DNA of 64,000 nucleotides, from positions 2,728,001-2,792,000 of the forward strand of contig NZ_CP041764.1 in assembly GCF_009817885.1 (NCBI RefSeq), in the 5' to 3' direction. Shown piece after piece: positions 19,061 through 27,960 of the stretch. The notes beneath the pieces are model-generated. The model saw only the letters and a list, made by a program, of their open reading frames with translations, searched no databases and was not told the origin of the DNA. Both the position numbers and the translations under genes were made by a program. How positions within the stretch are numbered: the stretch's first letter is position 1; each line of letters opens with the position of its first letter. Origin of the DNA: Serratia rhizosphaerae (GTDB lineage: Bacteria; Pseudomonadota; Gammaproteobacteria; Enterobacterales; Enterobacteriaceae).

Positions 19061-19885
19061 ATGGCGGACATGCATTCACTGTTTGTGGCATTTGTTCTTG
19101 GGGTTGTAGAGGGATTAACGGAATTCCTGCCGGTGTCTTCAACCGGGCACATGATTATCGTGGGCGAGTGGCTGGGCTTTACCGGCGATAAGGCGAAAAC
19201 CTTTGAGGTTATCATCCAGTTAGGTTCTATCCTGGCGGTGGTGGTGATGTTCTGGCGTCGTCTGTTCGGCCTGATCGGCATCCACTTCGGCGGCAAGCCG
19301 GTGGCGCACGAGGGACATACGCCGGGCCACCTGAAGCTGACTCACATTCTGCTGGCAATGGCGCCGGCGGTAGTGCTGGGGCTGCTGTTCCATGAGGTGA
19401 TCAAATCACTGTTCGAGCCGAAAAACGTGATGTATGCGTTAGTGGTCGGTGGTGTGCTGCTGCTGACGGCGGAGTGGCTGAAGCCGAAAAAACCGCGCGC
19501 GGTCGGGCTGGACGATATCACCCACCGTCAGGCGTTTATGATCGGCTGTTTCCAGTGTCTGGCGCTGTGGCCGGGTTTCTCGCGCTCCGGGGCGACCATC
19601 TCCGGCGGCATGCTGGTCGGCGTCAGCCGCTATGCGGCCTCCGAGTTCTCCTTTATCCTCGCCGTGCCGATGATGATCGGCGCCAGCGGTCTGGACCTGT
19701 ACAAGAGCCTGCACTTCCTGACGCTAGCGGATCTGCCGATGTTTGCCGTCGGCTTTGTCACCGCCTTTGTGGTGGCGCTGGTGGCGATTAAAACCTTCCT
19801 GACGCTGATCAAACGTATTTCGTTTGTGCCGTTTGCCATTTACCGCTTTATCGTTGCGGCGGCGGTATACGTGGTGTTTATGTAA
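19061..19885 (+). CDS. uppP: Undecaprenyl-diphosphatase UppP/BacA
   Basis: An inner-membrane enzyme that removes a phosphate from undecaprenyl pyrophosphate so the lipid carrier can be reused for peptidoglycan and other glycans; extra copies give bacitracin resistance. The 274-residue product has the two catalytic motifs, EGLTEFLPVSSTGH (about residues 17-30) and PGFSRSGATISGG (about 171-183), and multiple transmembrane helices. It starts MADMHSLFVAFVLGVV, in line with E. coli MSDMHSL. It stands alone between two terminators. Confidence 0.97.
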   Translation: MADMHSLFVAFVLGVVEGLTEFLPVSSTGHMIIVGEWLGFTGDKAKTFEVIIQLGSILAVVVMFWRRLFGLIGIHFGGKPVAHEGHTPGHLKLTHILLAMAPAVVLGLLFHEVIKSLFEPKNVMYALVVGGVLLLTAEWLKPKKPRAVGLDDITHRQAFMIGCFQCLALWPGFSRSGATISGGMLVGVSRYAASEFSFILAVPMMIGASGLDLYKSLHFLTLADLPMFAVGFVTAFVVALVAIKTFLTLIKRISFVPFAIYRFIVAAAVYVVFM

Positions 19886-19908
19886 ACCGCAGGCCGACAG
19901 TCGGTAAT

Positions 19909-19937
19909 AAAAAACCCCGCACCGCGGGGTTTTTTTA
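19909..19937. terminator. Bidirectional terminator between uppP and cca
   Basis: AACCCCGC pairs with GCGGGGTT around a tiny loop, with A-rich sequence before and seven T after. It lies between two converging genes. Confidence 0.92.
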
Positions 19938-19943
19938 TGGCCG

Positions 19944-21176
19944 TTACGGCTGGGGCTGCGCCGCTTTCCAGGTTGCCAGCGCCTGCCGGCGGCGGCGCTG
20001 CACTTCCTCGCGAATCGCCGGCCCCTGCAGGCCGCTGGCCACCACCTCTTTCACCGATACGCCGCTGGCAATCCGGTAGGCTGCCCGCAGGTAGTCACCC
20101 TGCGGGTACGGCAGCTCCTCAAAACCGGTGCGGCCGCGCGCATCGGCCTCGCTGGTCAGGATGATTTGCTCCAGCCGCTGCGGTTTGCGCCAGACGTCGA
20201 TGGCGTCAAACAGCTTGATCAGCGTTTCCGGCCGCAGTTTATTTACCGTATGGATGAGATCGTGATATTCGGCCACCAATTTGGCCAGATCGCGCAGCGG
20301 GTTCGGCACCCTTAAACGCTGACACATGGCCTCGACCAGGCGTACGCCGGCCGGGCCGTGGCCGTGATGGTGCGGCCAGTATTCTTTGGGCGTTAACCCC
20401 TTGCCGAGATCGTGACACAGCGCGGCAAAGCGCACGTCAATCTCCGGGCTGAGCCGTGCGGCGAGCGCCAGCGTCATCAGCGTATGGATGCCGGTGTCGA
20501 TCTCCGGGTGCCACTTCTCCGGCGCGGGGACGCCGAACAGCGCGTCGATCTCCGGAAACAGTACGCCCAGCGCATGGCAGTCGCGCAGCACCTGGAAGTA
20601 AACCTGCGGGCTGCGGCTTTGCAGCGCTTTCTCCGTCTCTTTCCAGACGCGTTCGGCGGTCAGTGCCGACAGCTCGCCGCTGTCGGCCATCTGGCGCATC
20701 AGCGCGGCGGTTTCCGGCGCAATGGTGAAGCCGAGATGGGCAAAGCGGGCGGCAAAACGCGCGACGCGCAAGACGCGCAGCGGATCTTCGCCAAACGCCG
20801 CCGAAACGTGGCGCAGCACGCGGGCTTTCAGATCGTCAACGCCGTGGTAAGGGTCGACCAGTTCGCCGTCGGTGGTTTGTGCAATGGCGTTAATGGTCAG
20901 ATCGCGACGCAGCAAATCCTCTTCCAGCGTCACATCGGGGGCGGCATGGCAGATAAAACCGGTATAGCCGTGGCCGGATTTACGCTCGGTGCGCGCCAGC
21001 GCGTATTCCTCATGGGTTTGCGGGTTGAGAAAGACCGGAAAATCTTTACCGACCTGCTGGTAGCCCTGCGCCAGCAACTGTTCCGGCGTTGCGCCGACCA
21101 CCACCCAGTCGCGGTCGACCACCGGCAGTTCCAGCAGGCTGTCGCGCACCGCGCCGCCAACCAGGTAAATTTTCAC
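19944..21176 (-). CDS. cca: CCA-adding tRNA nucleotidyltransferase
   Basis: Builds or repairs the 3' CCA end of tRNAs; the gammaproteobacterial form also has phosphatase and phosphodiesterase activity. The 410-residue product opens with the polymerase-beta-type core GGAVRD (7-12) and D21/D23 of VVDRDW. Template-like motifs EDLLRRDLTINAIA and DPLRVLRVARFAARF follow. The HD domain at about residues 225-275 carries CHDLGKG and explains the hydrolase activities. Length and order match E. coli cca beside ygiM. Confidence 0.97.
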   Translation of the reverse strand: MKIYLVGGAVRDSLLELPVVDRDWVVVGATPEQLLAQGYQQVGKDFPVFLNPQTHEEYALARTERKSGHGYTGFICHAAPDVTLEEDLLRRDLTINAIAQTTDGELVDPYHGVDDLKARVLRHVSAAFGEDPLRVLRVARFAARFAHLGFTIAPETAALMRQMADSGELSALTAERVWKETEKALQSRSPQVYFQVLRDCHALGVLFPEIDALFGVPAPEKWHPEIDTGIHTLMTLALAARLSPEIDVRFAALCHDLGKGLTPKEYWPHHHGHGPAGVRLVEAMCQRLRVPNPLRDLAKLVAEYHDLIHTVNKLRPETLIKLFDAIDVWRKPQRLEQIILTSEADARGRTGFEELPYPQGDYLRAAYRIASGVSVKEVVASGLQGPAIREEVQRRRRQALATWKAAQPQP

Positions 21177-21244
21177 TGTCGTACTCCTGCAGTTAACACA
21201 TTCACTATCAGATTACATGAATTGAGCGCGCGCTGCCGCGCCAA

Positions 21245-21271
21245 TAAAAAAGGCCGCCGTGGCGACCTTTT
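21245..21271 (-). terminator. Terminator of ygiM
   Basis: On the minus strand AAGGTCGCC pairs with GGCGGCCTT (one G-T pair) around two bases and is followed by a T-rich run, 17 bases past the ygiM stop. Confidence 0.8.
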
Positions 21272-21287
21272 AGGCTGCGATGAGGCG

Positions 21288-21917
21288 TTAGTTCATCCAG
21301 CGATTGTTATTTTTACGCCGTGGCAACAGGTGTGGCAACAGCAGGCCGAGCAGCAGGCCGATGCCGGCTACGCCGCCGCCGTACATAAACCATTGCAGAA
21401 TAATGGTGCGCTGTTTGTCGTCAAGCTGCAGATTTACCGCGTTCACCTTCTTCTGGGCCACCTGCAGCTGATTTTTCAGCGCCTGGTTTTCTTCCTGCAG
21501 GCCGCTGATGGTGCTGTCACTGGCGGCAACTTTCTGCTGCATGTCGGCCGTGCGCTGGTTCCAGCTATTATCAATATTGGTCAGCTTGTCCGTCAGGGTC
21601 TGCACCTGCTGCTCCAGTTCCGGCACGCGGGTGCGCAGGCTCGGCGTATTGCTGAGCTGGCTAAGCGGGATCCACACGGAGCGGCCCTTGGCATCACGGA
21701 TTTGGCCATATTTGGTGCTGTCATTTACGCTGAGCAGCGTGACTTCATCGCCGGCGTTCAGCGTGCCGACAATGCGGTATTGGTTGCCTGGGCCACTGTG
21801 TACGTAGGTGTTCAGTTCATCGGAGATATAGCGTTTATCTTCGGCATGTGCGCCCCAAGTGATGCCGAGGCTCAGCAGGGCGAGGAAAATTAGGCGTAAT
21901 GTCTGCATTTTTTTCAT
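21288..21917 (-). CDS. ygiM: Membrane-anchored SH3-domain protein YgiM
   Basis: A 209-residue envelope protein of unknown precise function, of the TIGR04211 type. A cleavable signal peptide ends near WGAHA, residue 25. Residues about 27-90 are a bacterial SH3 domain (SDELNTYVHSGPGNQYRIVG, GRSVWIPLSQL). Residues about 95-165 are coiled coil (LEQQVQTLTDKLTNIDNSW). A transmembrane helix (FMYGGGVAGIGLLLGLLLP) and the basic tail RRKNNNRWMN close the protein. The order and the tail match E. coli YgiM, next to cca. A second Met at residue 4 is an alternative start. Confidence 0.93.
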   Translation of the reverse strand: MKKMQTLRLIFLALLSLGITWGAHAEDKRYISDELNTYVHSGPGNQYRIVGTLNAGDEVTLLSVNDSTKYGQIRDAKGRSVWIPLSQLSNTPSLRTRVPELEQQVQTLTDKLTNIDNSWNQRTADMQQKVAASDSTISGLQEENQALKNQLQVAQKKVNAVNLQLDDKQRTIILQWFMYGGGVAGIGLLLGLLLPHLLPRRKNNNRWMN

Positions 21918-22187
21918 CGTTTCTGTATGAATTTATGGAACGATAGTAGAGATATCAGTCCGTTGACGCAACGGGAAAACCGGAATGTTCACGCCACAAT
22001 TGTGACGGATTCCATAGGTTGCGCATCGTTCTATAACATAACAGTTTTTTTCTGCACCCAACAGGGTTCAGATGCCGCGAATCGCGGTAAGATAATTATT
22101 ACCGTACGTCGTCGGGCGGGGCAGGTTTGATGCCGCATCCACCGTGAAGAGCGACGCGAATACGTAACTTATTGGTGCAAAAATCTT

Positions 22188-23495
22188 ATGACCGTTGAAA
22201 TTGAACTGAAATTTATTGCCACGCCGCAGGCGGTTGCCGCACTGCCCGCGCAGATGGCGGCCTGGCCGCATCAACACAGCGCGCCGCAGCGGTTAACCAA
22301 TATTTACTTTGAAACCGCCGATAATTTCCTGCGTCGTCACGATATGGGGCTGCGCATTCGCGGTTTTGACGACCGGTATGAAATGACGCTGAAAACCGCA
22401 GGTTCGGTGGTCGGCGGTTTGCATCAGCGGCCGGAGTACAACGTCGCTATCGCGACGCCGGAACTGGCCTTGTCACAGCTGCCGGCGGAGGTTTGGCCGC
22501 AGGGCTGCGACGTTGAGGCGCTGCAGCAGCAGTTGCAACCGCTGTTCCGCACTGATTTTGTCCGTGAAAAGTGGGTGGTTACTTACAACCAAAGCCAGAT
22601 TGAAGTAGGGCTTGATCAGGGTGAAGTGCGGGCGGGGGAGCTGACGGAAGCCATTTGCGAAATCGAGCTGGAGCTGCAACAGGGCAATACGCAGGACGTG
22701 CTGCTGCTGGCGGCCGAGCTGGCGCAACAGGGCGGGCTGCGTCAGGGCAGCCTGAGCAAGGCGGCGCGCGGCTATTACCTGGCGCAGGGCGCGGCGGCGC
22801 GTGAGGCACGTCCGCTGCCGGTCTTGCACACACCGGCCAAGGCCAGCGTTGAGCAGGGCATGATTGCCGGTTTTGAACTGGCGCTCGAACATTGGCAGTA
22901 TCATGAAGAGCTGTGGCTGCGTGGTGACGCTGCGGCGCGGCAGGCGATCGTGGATGCGCTGGTGCTAATTCGCCAGACGCTGGTGGTGTTTGGCGGTTTG
23001 GTGCCGCGCAAGGCCAGCGCCGGGTTGCGCAGCCGCCTGTCCGAGCTGGAACCGCTGCTGGAGGCGCCGGAGGCTGAGGCGCAGACGCTGTGCTACAGCC
23101 CGGTGTACCTGCAGTGTAAGTTGGCGCTCACATCATGGCTGGTCGGCGGCGCGTGGCGCGCGTTTATCGATGCCAAGGCGCAGGCAAAGCTGGACGGTTC
23201 TTTTAAGCGCTTTGGCGACATTATGCTGGGGCGCAGCGCCGCCGATTTGAAAGAGGGCTTTAACCGCCCGCTGAGCGATGATGAGTATCAGGAGCAGCTA
23301 CCGCGTCTGAAGCGGCAGCTGGCGGCCTTTACGCTGCTGTCCGGCGCTTATGCTGATGAGGTGTCCGCACCTTATCTGAACGGCTGGCGCGAGCTGCTGG
23401 CGGCGCTGTCCGGGCGCCGTCAGGGCTGGTACGAAAGCTGCCGCAAACAGGCTTTATCCCATGCGCCTTTCTGGCTAAACGGCGCGGTTCGTTAA
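22188..23495 (+). CDS. ygiF: Inorganic triphosphatase with CYTH and CHAD domains
   Basis: Hydrolyses inorganic triphosphate in the E. coli homolog. The N-terminal CYTH tunnel domain (residues about 1-205) starts with the signature EIELKF and has basic and acidic strands MTLKTAG and EICEIELEL. The C-terminal half is a CHAD domain of helices with conserved His and Arg (VVFGGLVPRKASAGLRSRL), which binds polyphosphate in other proteins. The 435-residue length is typical. It heads ygiF-glnE, with glnE 45 bases downstream, as in E. coli. Confidence 0.94.
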   Translation: MTVEIELKFIATPQAVAALPAQMAAWPHQHSAPQRLTNIYFETADNFLRRHDMGLRIRGFDDRYEMTLKTAGSVVGGLHQRPEYNVAIATPELALSQLPAEVWPQGCDVEALQQQLQPLFRTDFVREKWVVTYNQSQIEVGLDQGEVRAGELTEAICEIELELQQGNTQDVLLLAAELAQQGGLRQGSLSKAARGYYLAQGAAAREARPLPVLHTPAKASVEQGMIAGFELALEHWQYHEELWLRGDAAARQAIVDALVLIRQTLVVFGGLVPRKASAGLRSRLSELEPLLEAPEAEAQTLCYSPVYLQCKLALTSWLVGGAWRAFIDAKAQAKLDGSFKRFGDIMLGRSAADLKEGFNRPLSDDEYQEQLPRLKRQLAAFTLLSGAYADEVSAPYLNGWRELLAALSGRRQGWYESCRKQALSHAPFWLNGAVR

Positions 23496-23540
23496 TTATT
23501 CAGGCCTGTCGCCGGCGGGCCGTTATCAGGGACATTCAGC

Positions 23541-26384
23541 ATGTCGCCACTTTCAGTCACATTACAGGCGCAGGCACAGCAGGTTGTGGAGCGCTTTCAG
23601 GAAGTTAACGGTAGCGCGTGGGTATTTGACGAGCGGGAGCAACAGGCTCTGGCGTCGAGCGATTTCATCAGCGATACGCTGTTGAATCATCCGGCGTGGC
23701 TGACGACGCTGCGACAGCAGCCGCCGACGGCGGAGGAGTGCCAGCATTATGCCGCCTGGCTGCAGGACGTGCTGGAAGAGGTGAGTGATGAAGCTGCGCT
23801 GATGCGCGAGCTGCGTCTGTTCCGGCGGGAAACGCTGGTGCGTATTGCCTGGGCGCAGGCGCTGAATCTTTGCAGTACCGAACAGACCCTGCAGCAGTTG
23901 AGCGCGCTGGCGGAAACGCTGATCGTCAGCGCGCGCGACTGGCTGTACCAAACCTGCTGCCGTGAATGGGGCACGCCGTGCAATGCCGACGGCGTCCCGC
24001 AGCCGCTGCTGGTGCTGGGCATGGGCAAGCTGGGCGGCGGCGAGCTGAATTTTTCATCCGACATCGACCTGATTTTCGCCTATCCGGAAAACGGCCAGAC
24101 CGTGGGCGGCCGCCGTCAGCTGGATAATGCCCAGTTCTTTACCCGCCTTGGGCAGCGGCTGATTAAAGCGCTGGATCAGCACACTATCGACGGTTTTGTC
24201 TATCGGGTGGATATGCGCCTGCGCCCGTTCGGCGACAGCGGCCCGCTGGTAATGAGCTTTGCCGCGCTGGAGGATTACTATCAGGAGCAGGGGCGCGACT
24301 GGGAACGCTACGCGATGGTCAAGGCGCGGCTGATGGGCGGTTTCGACGATCCTTACAGCGCAGAGCTGCGCGGTATGCTGCGGCCGTTTGTATTCCGCCG
24401 CTATATCGATTTCAGCGTGATTCAGTCGCTGCGCAATATGAAAAGCATGATAGCCCGCGAGGTGCGGCGGCGCGGGTTAAAAGACAACATCAAGCTGGGC
24501 GCCGGCGGTATTCGTGAAATCGAGTTTATCACCCAGGTTTTCCAACTGATCCGCGGCGGGCGCGAGCCATCGCTGCAGGGACGAGCGCTGCTGCCGACGC
24601 TGCAGGCGATAGGGGAGCTGGGGCTGTTGCCGGAAGCGCAGGTCGCGGAGCTTGGCGCCGGCTATCTGTTTTTACGCCGGCTGGAAAATCTGCTGCAGGC
24701 TATCGCCGACCAGCAAACCCAGACGCTGCCGCAGGATGCGCTCGATCAGACTCGGCTGGCCTGGGGCATGGGGCTGGCCGACTGGCCGGCGCTGCTGACC
24801 CGGCTGGACGCGCATATGCGGGCGGTAAGGGCGGTGTTTGACGACCTGATTGGCGATGACGGCCCGGATGCGGAGGACGATCCGCAGTGTCAGCATTTCG
24901 CCGGCCTGTGGCTGGATGCGTTGGATGAACAGGAGATCGCGCCGCTGACGCCGCACCTAGGTGAAGAAGAACGCCGCATGATGCTGCGCACCCTTGCCGA
25001 TTTCCGTCAGGACGTCGATAAACGCACCATTGGCCCGCGCGGCCGCGAGGTGCTGGATCAACTGATGCCGCGCCTGCTGGCGGAAGTGTGCCCGCGCAGC
25101 GATGCGCCGACCGCGCTGGCGCGGCTGACCCAGCTGCTGCTGAGCATCGTGACCCGCACCACCTACCTCGAACTGCTGGTGGAGTATCAGGCGGCCCTGA
25201 GTCATCTGATTCGCCTGTGCGCCGCCTCGCCGATGGTGGCCAGCCAGTTGGCGCGCTATCCGCTGCTGCTGGACGAGCTGCTCGATACCAATACGCTGTA
25301 TCAGCCGGTGGCGCCGGACGCCTACCGCAGCGAGCTGCGGCAGTATCTGCTGCGCGTGCCGGAAGAGGATGAAGAGCAGCGGCTGGAAGCGCTGCGCCAG
25401 TTTAAACAGGCGCAGCAGTTGCGTATCGCCGCCGGCGATATTGCCGGTGCGCTGCCGGTAATGAAAGTGAGCGATCACTTAACTTACCTGGCGGAGGCGA
25501 TTATCGACGCGGTGGTGCAGCAGGCGTGGAACGACATGGTGGCGCGCTATGGCCAGCCGACGCATCTGCATGAGCGCGAAGAGCGCGGCTTTGCCGTGAT
25601 CGGCTATGGCAAACTGGGCGGCTGGGAGTTGGGCTACAGTTCCGATCTCGACCTGGTGTTCCTGCTGGACTGCCCGCCGGAGGTAATGACCGACGGCGCG
25701 CGCAGCATCGACGGCCGCCAGTTTTATCTGCGGCTGGCGCAGCGGGTGATGCATCTGTTCAGCACCCGCACCTCGTCCGGCATTCTGTATGAGGTTGACG
25801 CGCGCCTGCGCCCTTCCGGCGCGGCCGGTATGCTGGTCAGCACCATCGACGCCTTCGCCGAGTATCAACGCCATGAAGCCTGGACCTGGGAGCATCAGGC
25901 GCTGGTGCGGGCGCGCATCGTGTACGGCGATACGGCGCTGCAGCAGCGTTTTGACGCCATTCGCCGCGATATTCTCTGCCAGCCGCGCGACGACGACACC
26001 CTGCGTCAGGAAGTGCGGGAAATGCGCGAGAAGATGCGCAGTCATCTCGCCAACAAGCGGCGCGAACTGTTTGATATCAAAACCGATGAAGGTGGCATCA
26101 CCGATATCGAATTTATCGCGCAATATCTGGTCTTACGCTATGCCGCGGATGAAGCGCGACTGGCCCGTTGGTCAGACAACGTGCGGATTTTCGAGCTGAT
26201 GGCGAATTACGACATCATGGCCGAGGACGAGGCCGCCGCGCTGACGCAGGCCTATGTCGCGATGCGCGATGAGATCCACCATCTGGCGCTGCAGGAACAC
26301 TCCGGCAAGGTCAGCAGTGAGCAGTTCACCGCTGAGCGGGAGCAGGTGCGCGCCAGTTGGCGCCGCTGGCTGGGCCAGCGGTAA
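23541..26384 (+). CDS. glnE: Bifunctional glutamine synthetase adenylyltransferase/deadenylase
   Basis: Adenylylates or deadenylylates glutamine synthetase in response to PII state and glutamine. The 947-residue enzyme has two nucleotidyltransferase domains. The N-terminal deadenylase has GMGKLGGGELNFSSDIDL, with D174 and D176. The C-terminal adenylylase has GYGKLGGWELGYSSDLDL, with D702 and D704. The central regulatory helical domain lies between. Both metal-binding pairs are intact. Follows ygiF and precedes hldE, the order seen in E. coli. Confidence 0.98.
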   Translation: MSPLSVTLQAQAQQVVERFQEVNGSAWVFDEREQQALASSDFISDTLLNHPAWLTTLRQQPPTAEECQHYAAWLQDVLEEVSDEAALMRELRLFRRETLVRIAWAQALNLCSTEQTLQQLSALAETLIVSARDWLYQTCCREWGTPCNADGVPQPLLVLGMGKLGGGELNFSSDIDLIFAYPENGQTVGGRRQLDNAQFFTRLGQRLIKALDQHTIDGFVYRVDMRLRPFGDSGPLVMSFAALEDYYQEQGRDWERYAMVKARLMGGFDDPYSAELRGMLRPFVFRRYIDFSVIQSLRNMKSMIAREVRRRGLKDNIKLGAGGIREIEFITQVFQLIRGGREPSLQGRALLPTLQAIGELGLLPEAQVAELGAGYLFLRRLENLLQAIADQQTQTLPQDALDQTRLAWGMGLADWPALLTRLDAHMRAVRAVFDDLIGDDGPDAEDDPQCQHFAGLWLDALDEQEIAPLTPHLGEEERRMMLRTLADFRQDVDKRTIGPRGREVLDQLMPRLLAEVCPRSDAPTALARLTQLLLSIVTRTTYLELLVEYQAALSHLIRLCAASPMVASQLARYPLLLDELLDTNTLYQPVAPDAYRSELRQYLLRVPEEDEEQRLEALRQFKQAQQLRIAAGDIAGALPVMKVSDHLTYLAEAIIDAVVQQAWNDMVARYGQPTHLHEREERGFAVIGYGKLGGWELGYSSDLDLVFLLDCPPEVMTDGARSIDGRQFYLRLAQRVMHLFSTRTSSGILYEVDARLRPSGAAGMLVSTIDAFAEYQRHEAWTWEHQALVRARIVYGDTALQQRFDAIRRDILCQPRDDDTLRQEVREMREKMRSHLANKRRELFDIKTDEGGITDIEFIAQYLVLRYAADEARLARWSDNVRIFELMANYDIMAEDEAAALTQAYVAMRDEIHHLALQEHSGKVSSEQFTAEREQVRASWRRWLGQR

Positions 26385-26463
26385 AATTACCTTTATGCCG
26401 GTATTAGCGAGGTCTGTGATAATATCGGCGCCATTAAATTTATGACCTGTTTGGAGTTATCGG

Positions 26464-27894
26464 ATGAAAGTTACGCTGCCTGATTTTCGCCGCGCCGGTG
26501 TGCTGGTGGTTGGCGATGTCATGTTGGATCGCTATTGGTATGGGCCGACCAGCCGTATTTCACCGGAAGCCCCGGTGCCGGTGGTCAAGGTAGATACGAT
26601 TGAAGAGCGTCCCGGCGGTGCGGCTAACGTTGCGATGAACATCGCCTCGCTCGGCGCCAATTCGCGTCTGGTGGGCCTGACCGGCATCGATGATGCGGCG
26701 CGGGCGTTGAACGCCAAACTGGATGAAGTCAACGTGCGCTGTGATTTTGTCTCGGTGCCGACGCATCCGACCATCACTAAACTGCGCATCCTGTCGCGTA
26801 ACCAGCAGCTGATTCGCCTGGATTTTGAAGAAGGCTTCTCCAATGTGGATCCGCAGCCGATGCTGGAGCGCATTCAGCAGGCACTGCCGCAGATCGGCGC
26901 GCTGGTGCTGTCCGATTACGCCAAGGGCGCGCTCAGCCAGGTGCAGGGAATGATCCAACTGGCGCGGGCGGCCAAGGTGCCGGTGCTGATCGACCCGAAA
27001 GGCACGGATTTTGAACGTTACCGCGGCGCTACGCTGCTGACGCCGAACCTGTCCGAATTTGAAGCCGTGGTCGGCCACTGCAGCAGCGAAGAGCAGCTGG
27101 TGGCGCGCGGCATGCAGCTGGTGAAGGATTTTGAGCTGTCCGCGCTGCTGGTCACCCGTTCCGAGCACGGCATGACGCTGCTGCAGCCGGGGCGTGAACC
27201 GCTGCATCTGCCGACGCAGGCGCAGGAAGTGTTTGACGTCACCGGCGCCGGCGATACGGTGATCGGCGTGCTGGCTGCTGCGCTGGCCGCCGGCAATACG
27301 CTGGAAGAGTCCTGCTTCCTGGCGAACGCTGCCGCGGGCGTGGTGGTCGGCAAGCTGGGCACCTCGACCGTTTCGCCAATCGAACTGGAAAACGCCATTC
27401 GCGGCCGGGCCGAAACCGGCTTTGGCGTGATGAACGAAGAACAGTTGAAAAAAGCGGTGGCGCAGGCGCGTCAGCGTGGTGAAAAAGTGGTGATGACCAA
27501 CGGCATCTTCGACATCTTGCACGCCGGTCACGTCTCCTATCTGGCCAATGCGCGCAAGCTGGGGGATCGCCTGATCGTTGCGGTAAACAGCGACGCCTCT
27601 ACCAAACGACTGAAAGGGGAAACGCGACCGGTCAATGCGCTGGAAAACCGCATGGTGGTGCTCGGTGCGCTGGAAGCGGTCGACTGGGTGGTGCCGTTTG
27701 AAGAAGACACGCCGCAGCGGCTGATTGCCGACGTCCTGCCGGACTTGCTGGTGAAAGGCGGTGATTACAAGCCTGAAGAGATTGCCGGCAGCAAGGAAGT
27801 GTGGGCGAACGGCGGTGAGGTGAAGGTGCTGAACTTCGAAGACGGCCTGTCGACCACCAATATCATCAACGCGATCAAAGACGGACGCGGTTAA
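26464..27894 (+). CDS. hldE: Bifunctional heptose 7-phosphate kinase / 1-phosphate adenylyltransferase
   Basis: Makes ADP-D-glycero-beta-D-manno-heptose for the lipopolysaccharide inner core. The PfkB-type kinase domain (residues 1-320) has RPGGAANVAMN and the catalytic GAGDT at 261-265 (D264). The cytidylyltransferase-like domain (from about 340) has TNGIFDILHAGHVSYL with the HxGH motif at 353-356, and the later VNALENRMVVLGAL. The 476 residues match the usual 477. An upstream TGTGATAATATC may be an extended -10 region, so it may have its own promoter behind glnE. Confidence 0.97.
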   Translation: MKVTLPDFRRAGVLVVGDVMLDRYWYGPTSRISPEAPVPVVKVDTIEERPGGAANVAMNIASLGANSRLVGLTGIDDAARALNAKLDEVNVRCDFVSVPTHPTITKLRILSRNQQLIRLDFEEGFSNVDPQPMLERIQQALPQIGALVLSDYAKGALSQVQGMIQLARAAKVPVLIDPKGTDFERYRGATLLTPNLSEFEAVVGHCSSEEQLVARGMQLVKDFELSALLVTRSEHGMTLLQPGREPLHLPTQAQEVFDVTGAGDTVIGVLAAALAAGNTLEESCFLANAAAGVVVGKLGTSTVSPIELENAIRGRAETGFGVMNEEQLKKAVAQARQRGEKVVMTNGIFDILHAGHVSYLANARKLGDRLIVAVNSDASTKRLKGETRPVNALENRMVVLGALEAVDWVVPFEEDTPQRLIADVLPDLLVKGGDYKPEEIAGSKEVWANGGEVKVLNFEDGLSTTNIINAIKDGRG

Positions 27895-27960
27895 TTCACG
27901 GCGTCAGCGCGATCTCAGGCGCGCTGCGTATGCGCGCGCCGCTGAATACGGTGGTTGTCA

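Noticed and set aside
20412..21893. Plus-strand frame spanning cca and ygiM
   Set aside because: It crosses two well-supported minus-strand genes and their terminator; sequence composition is that of a shadow frame.
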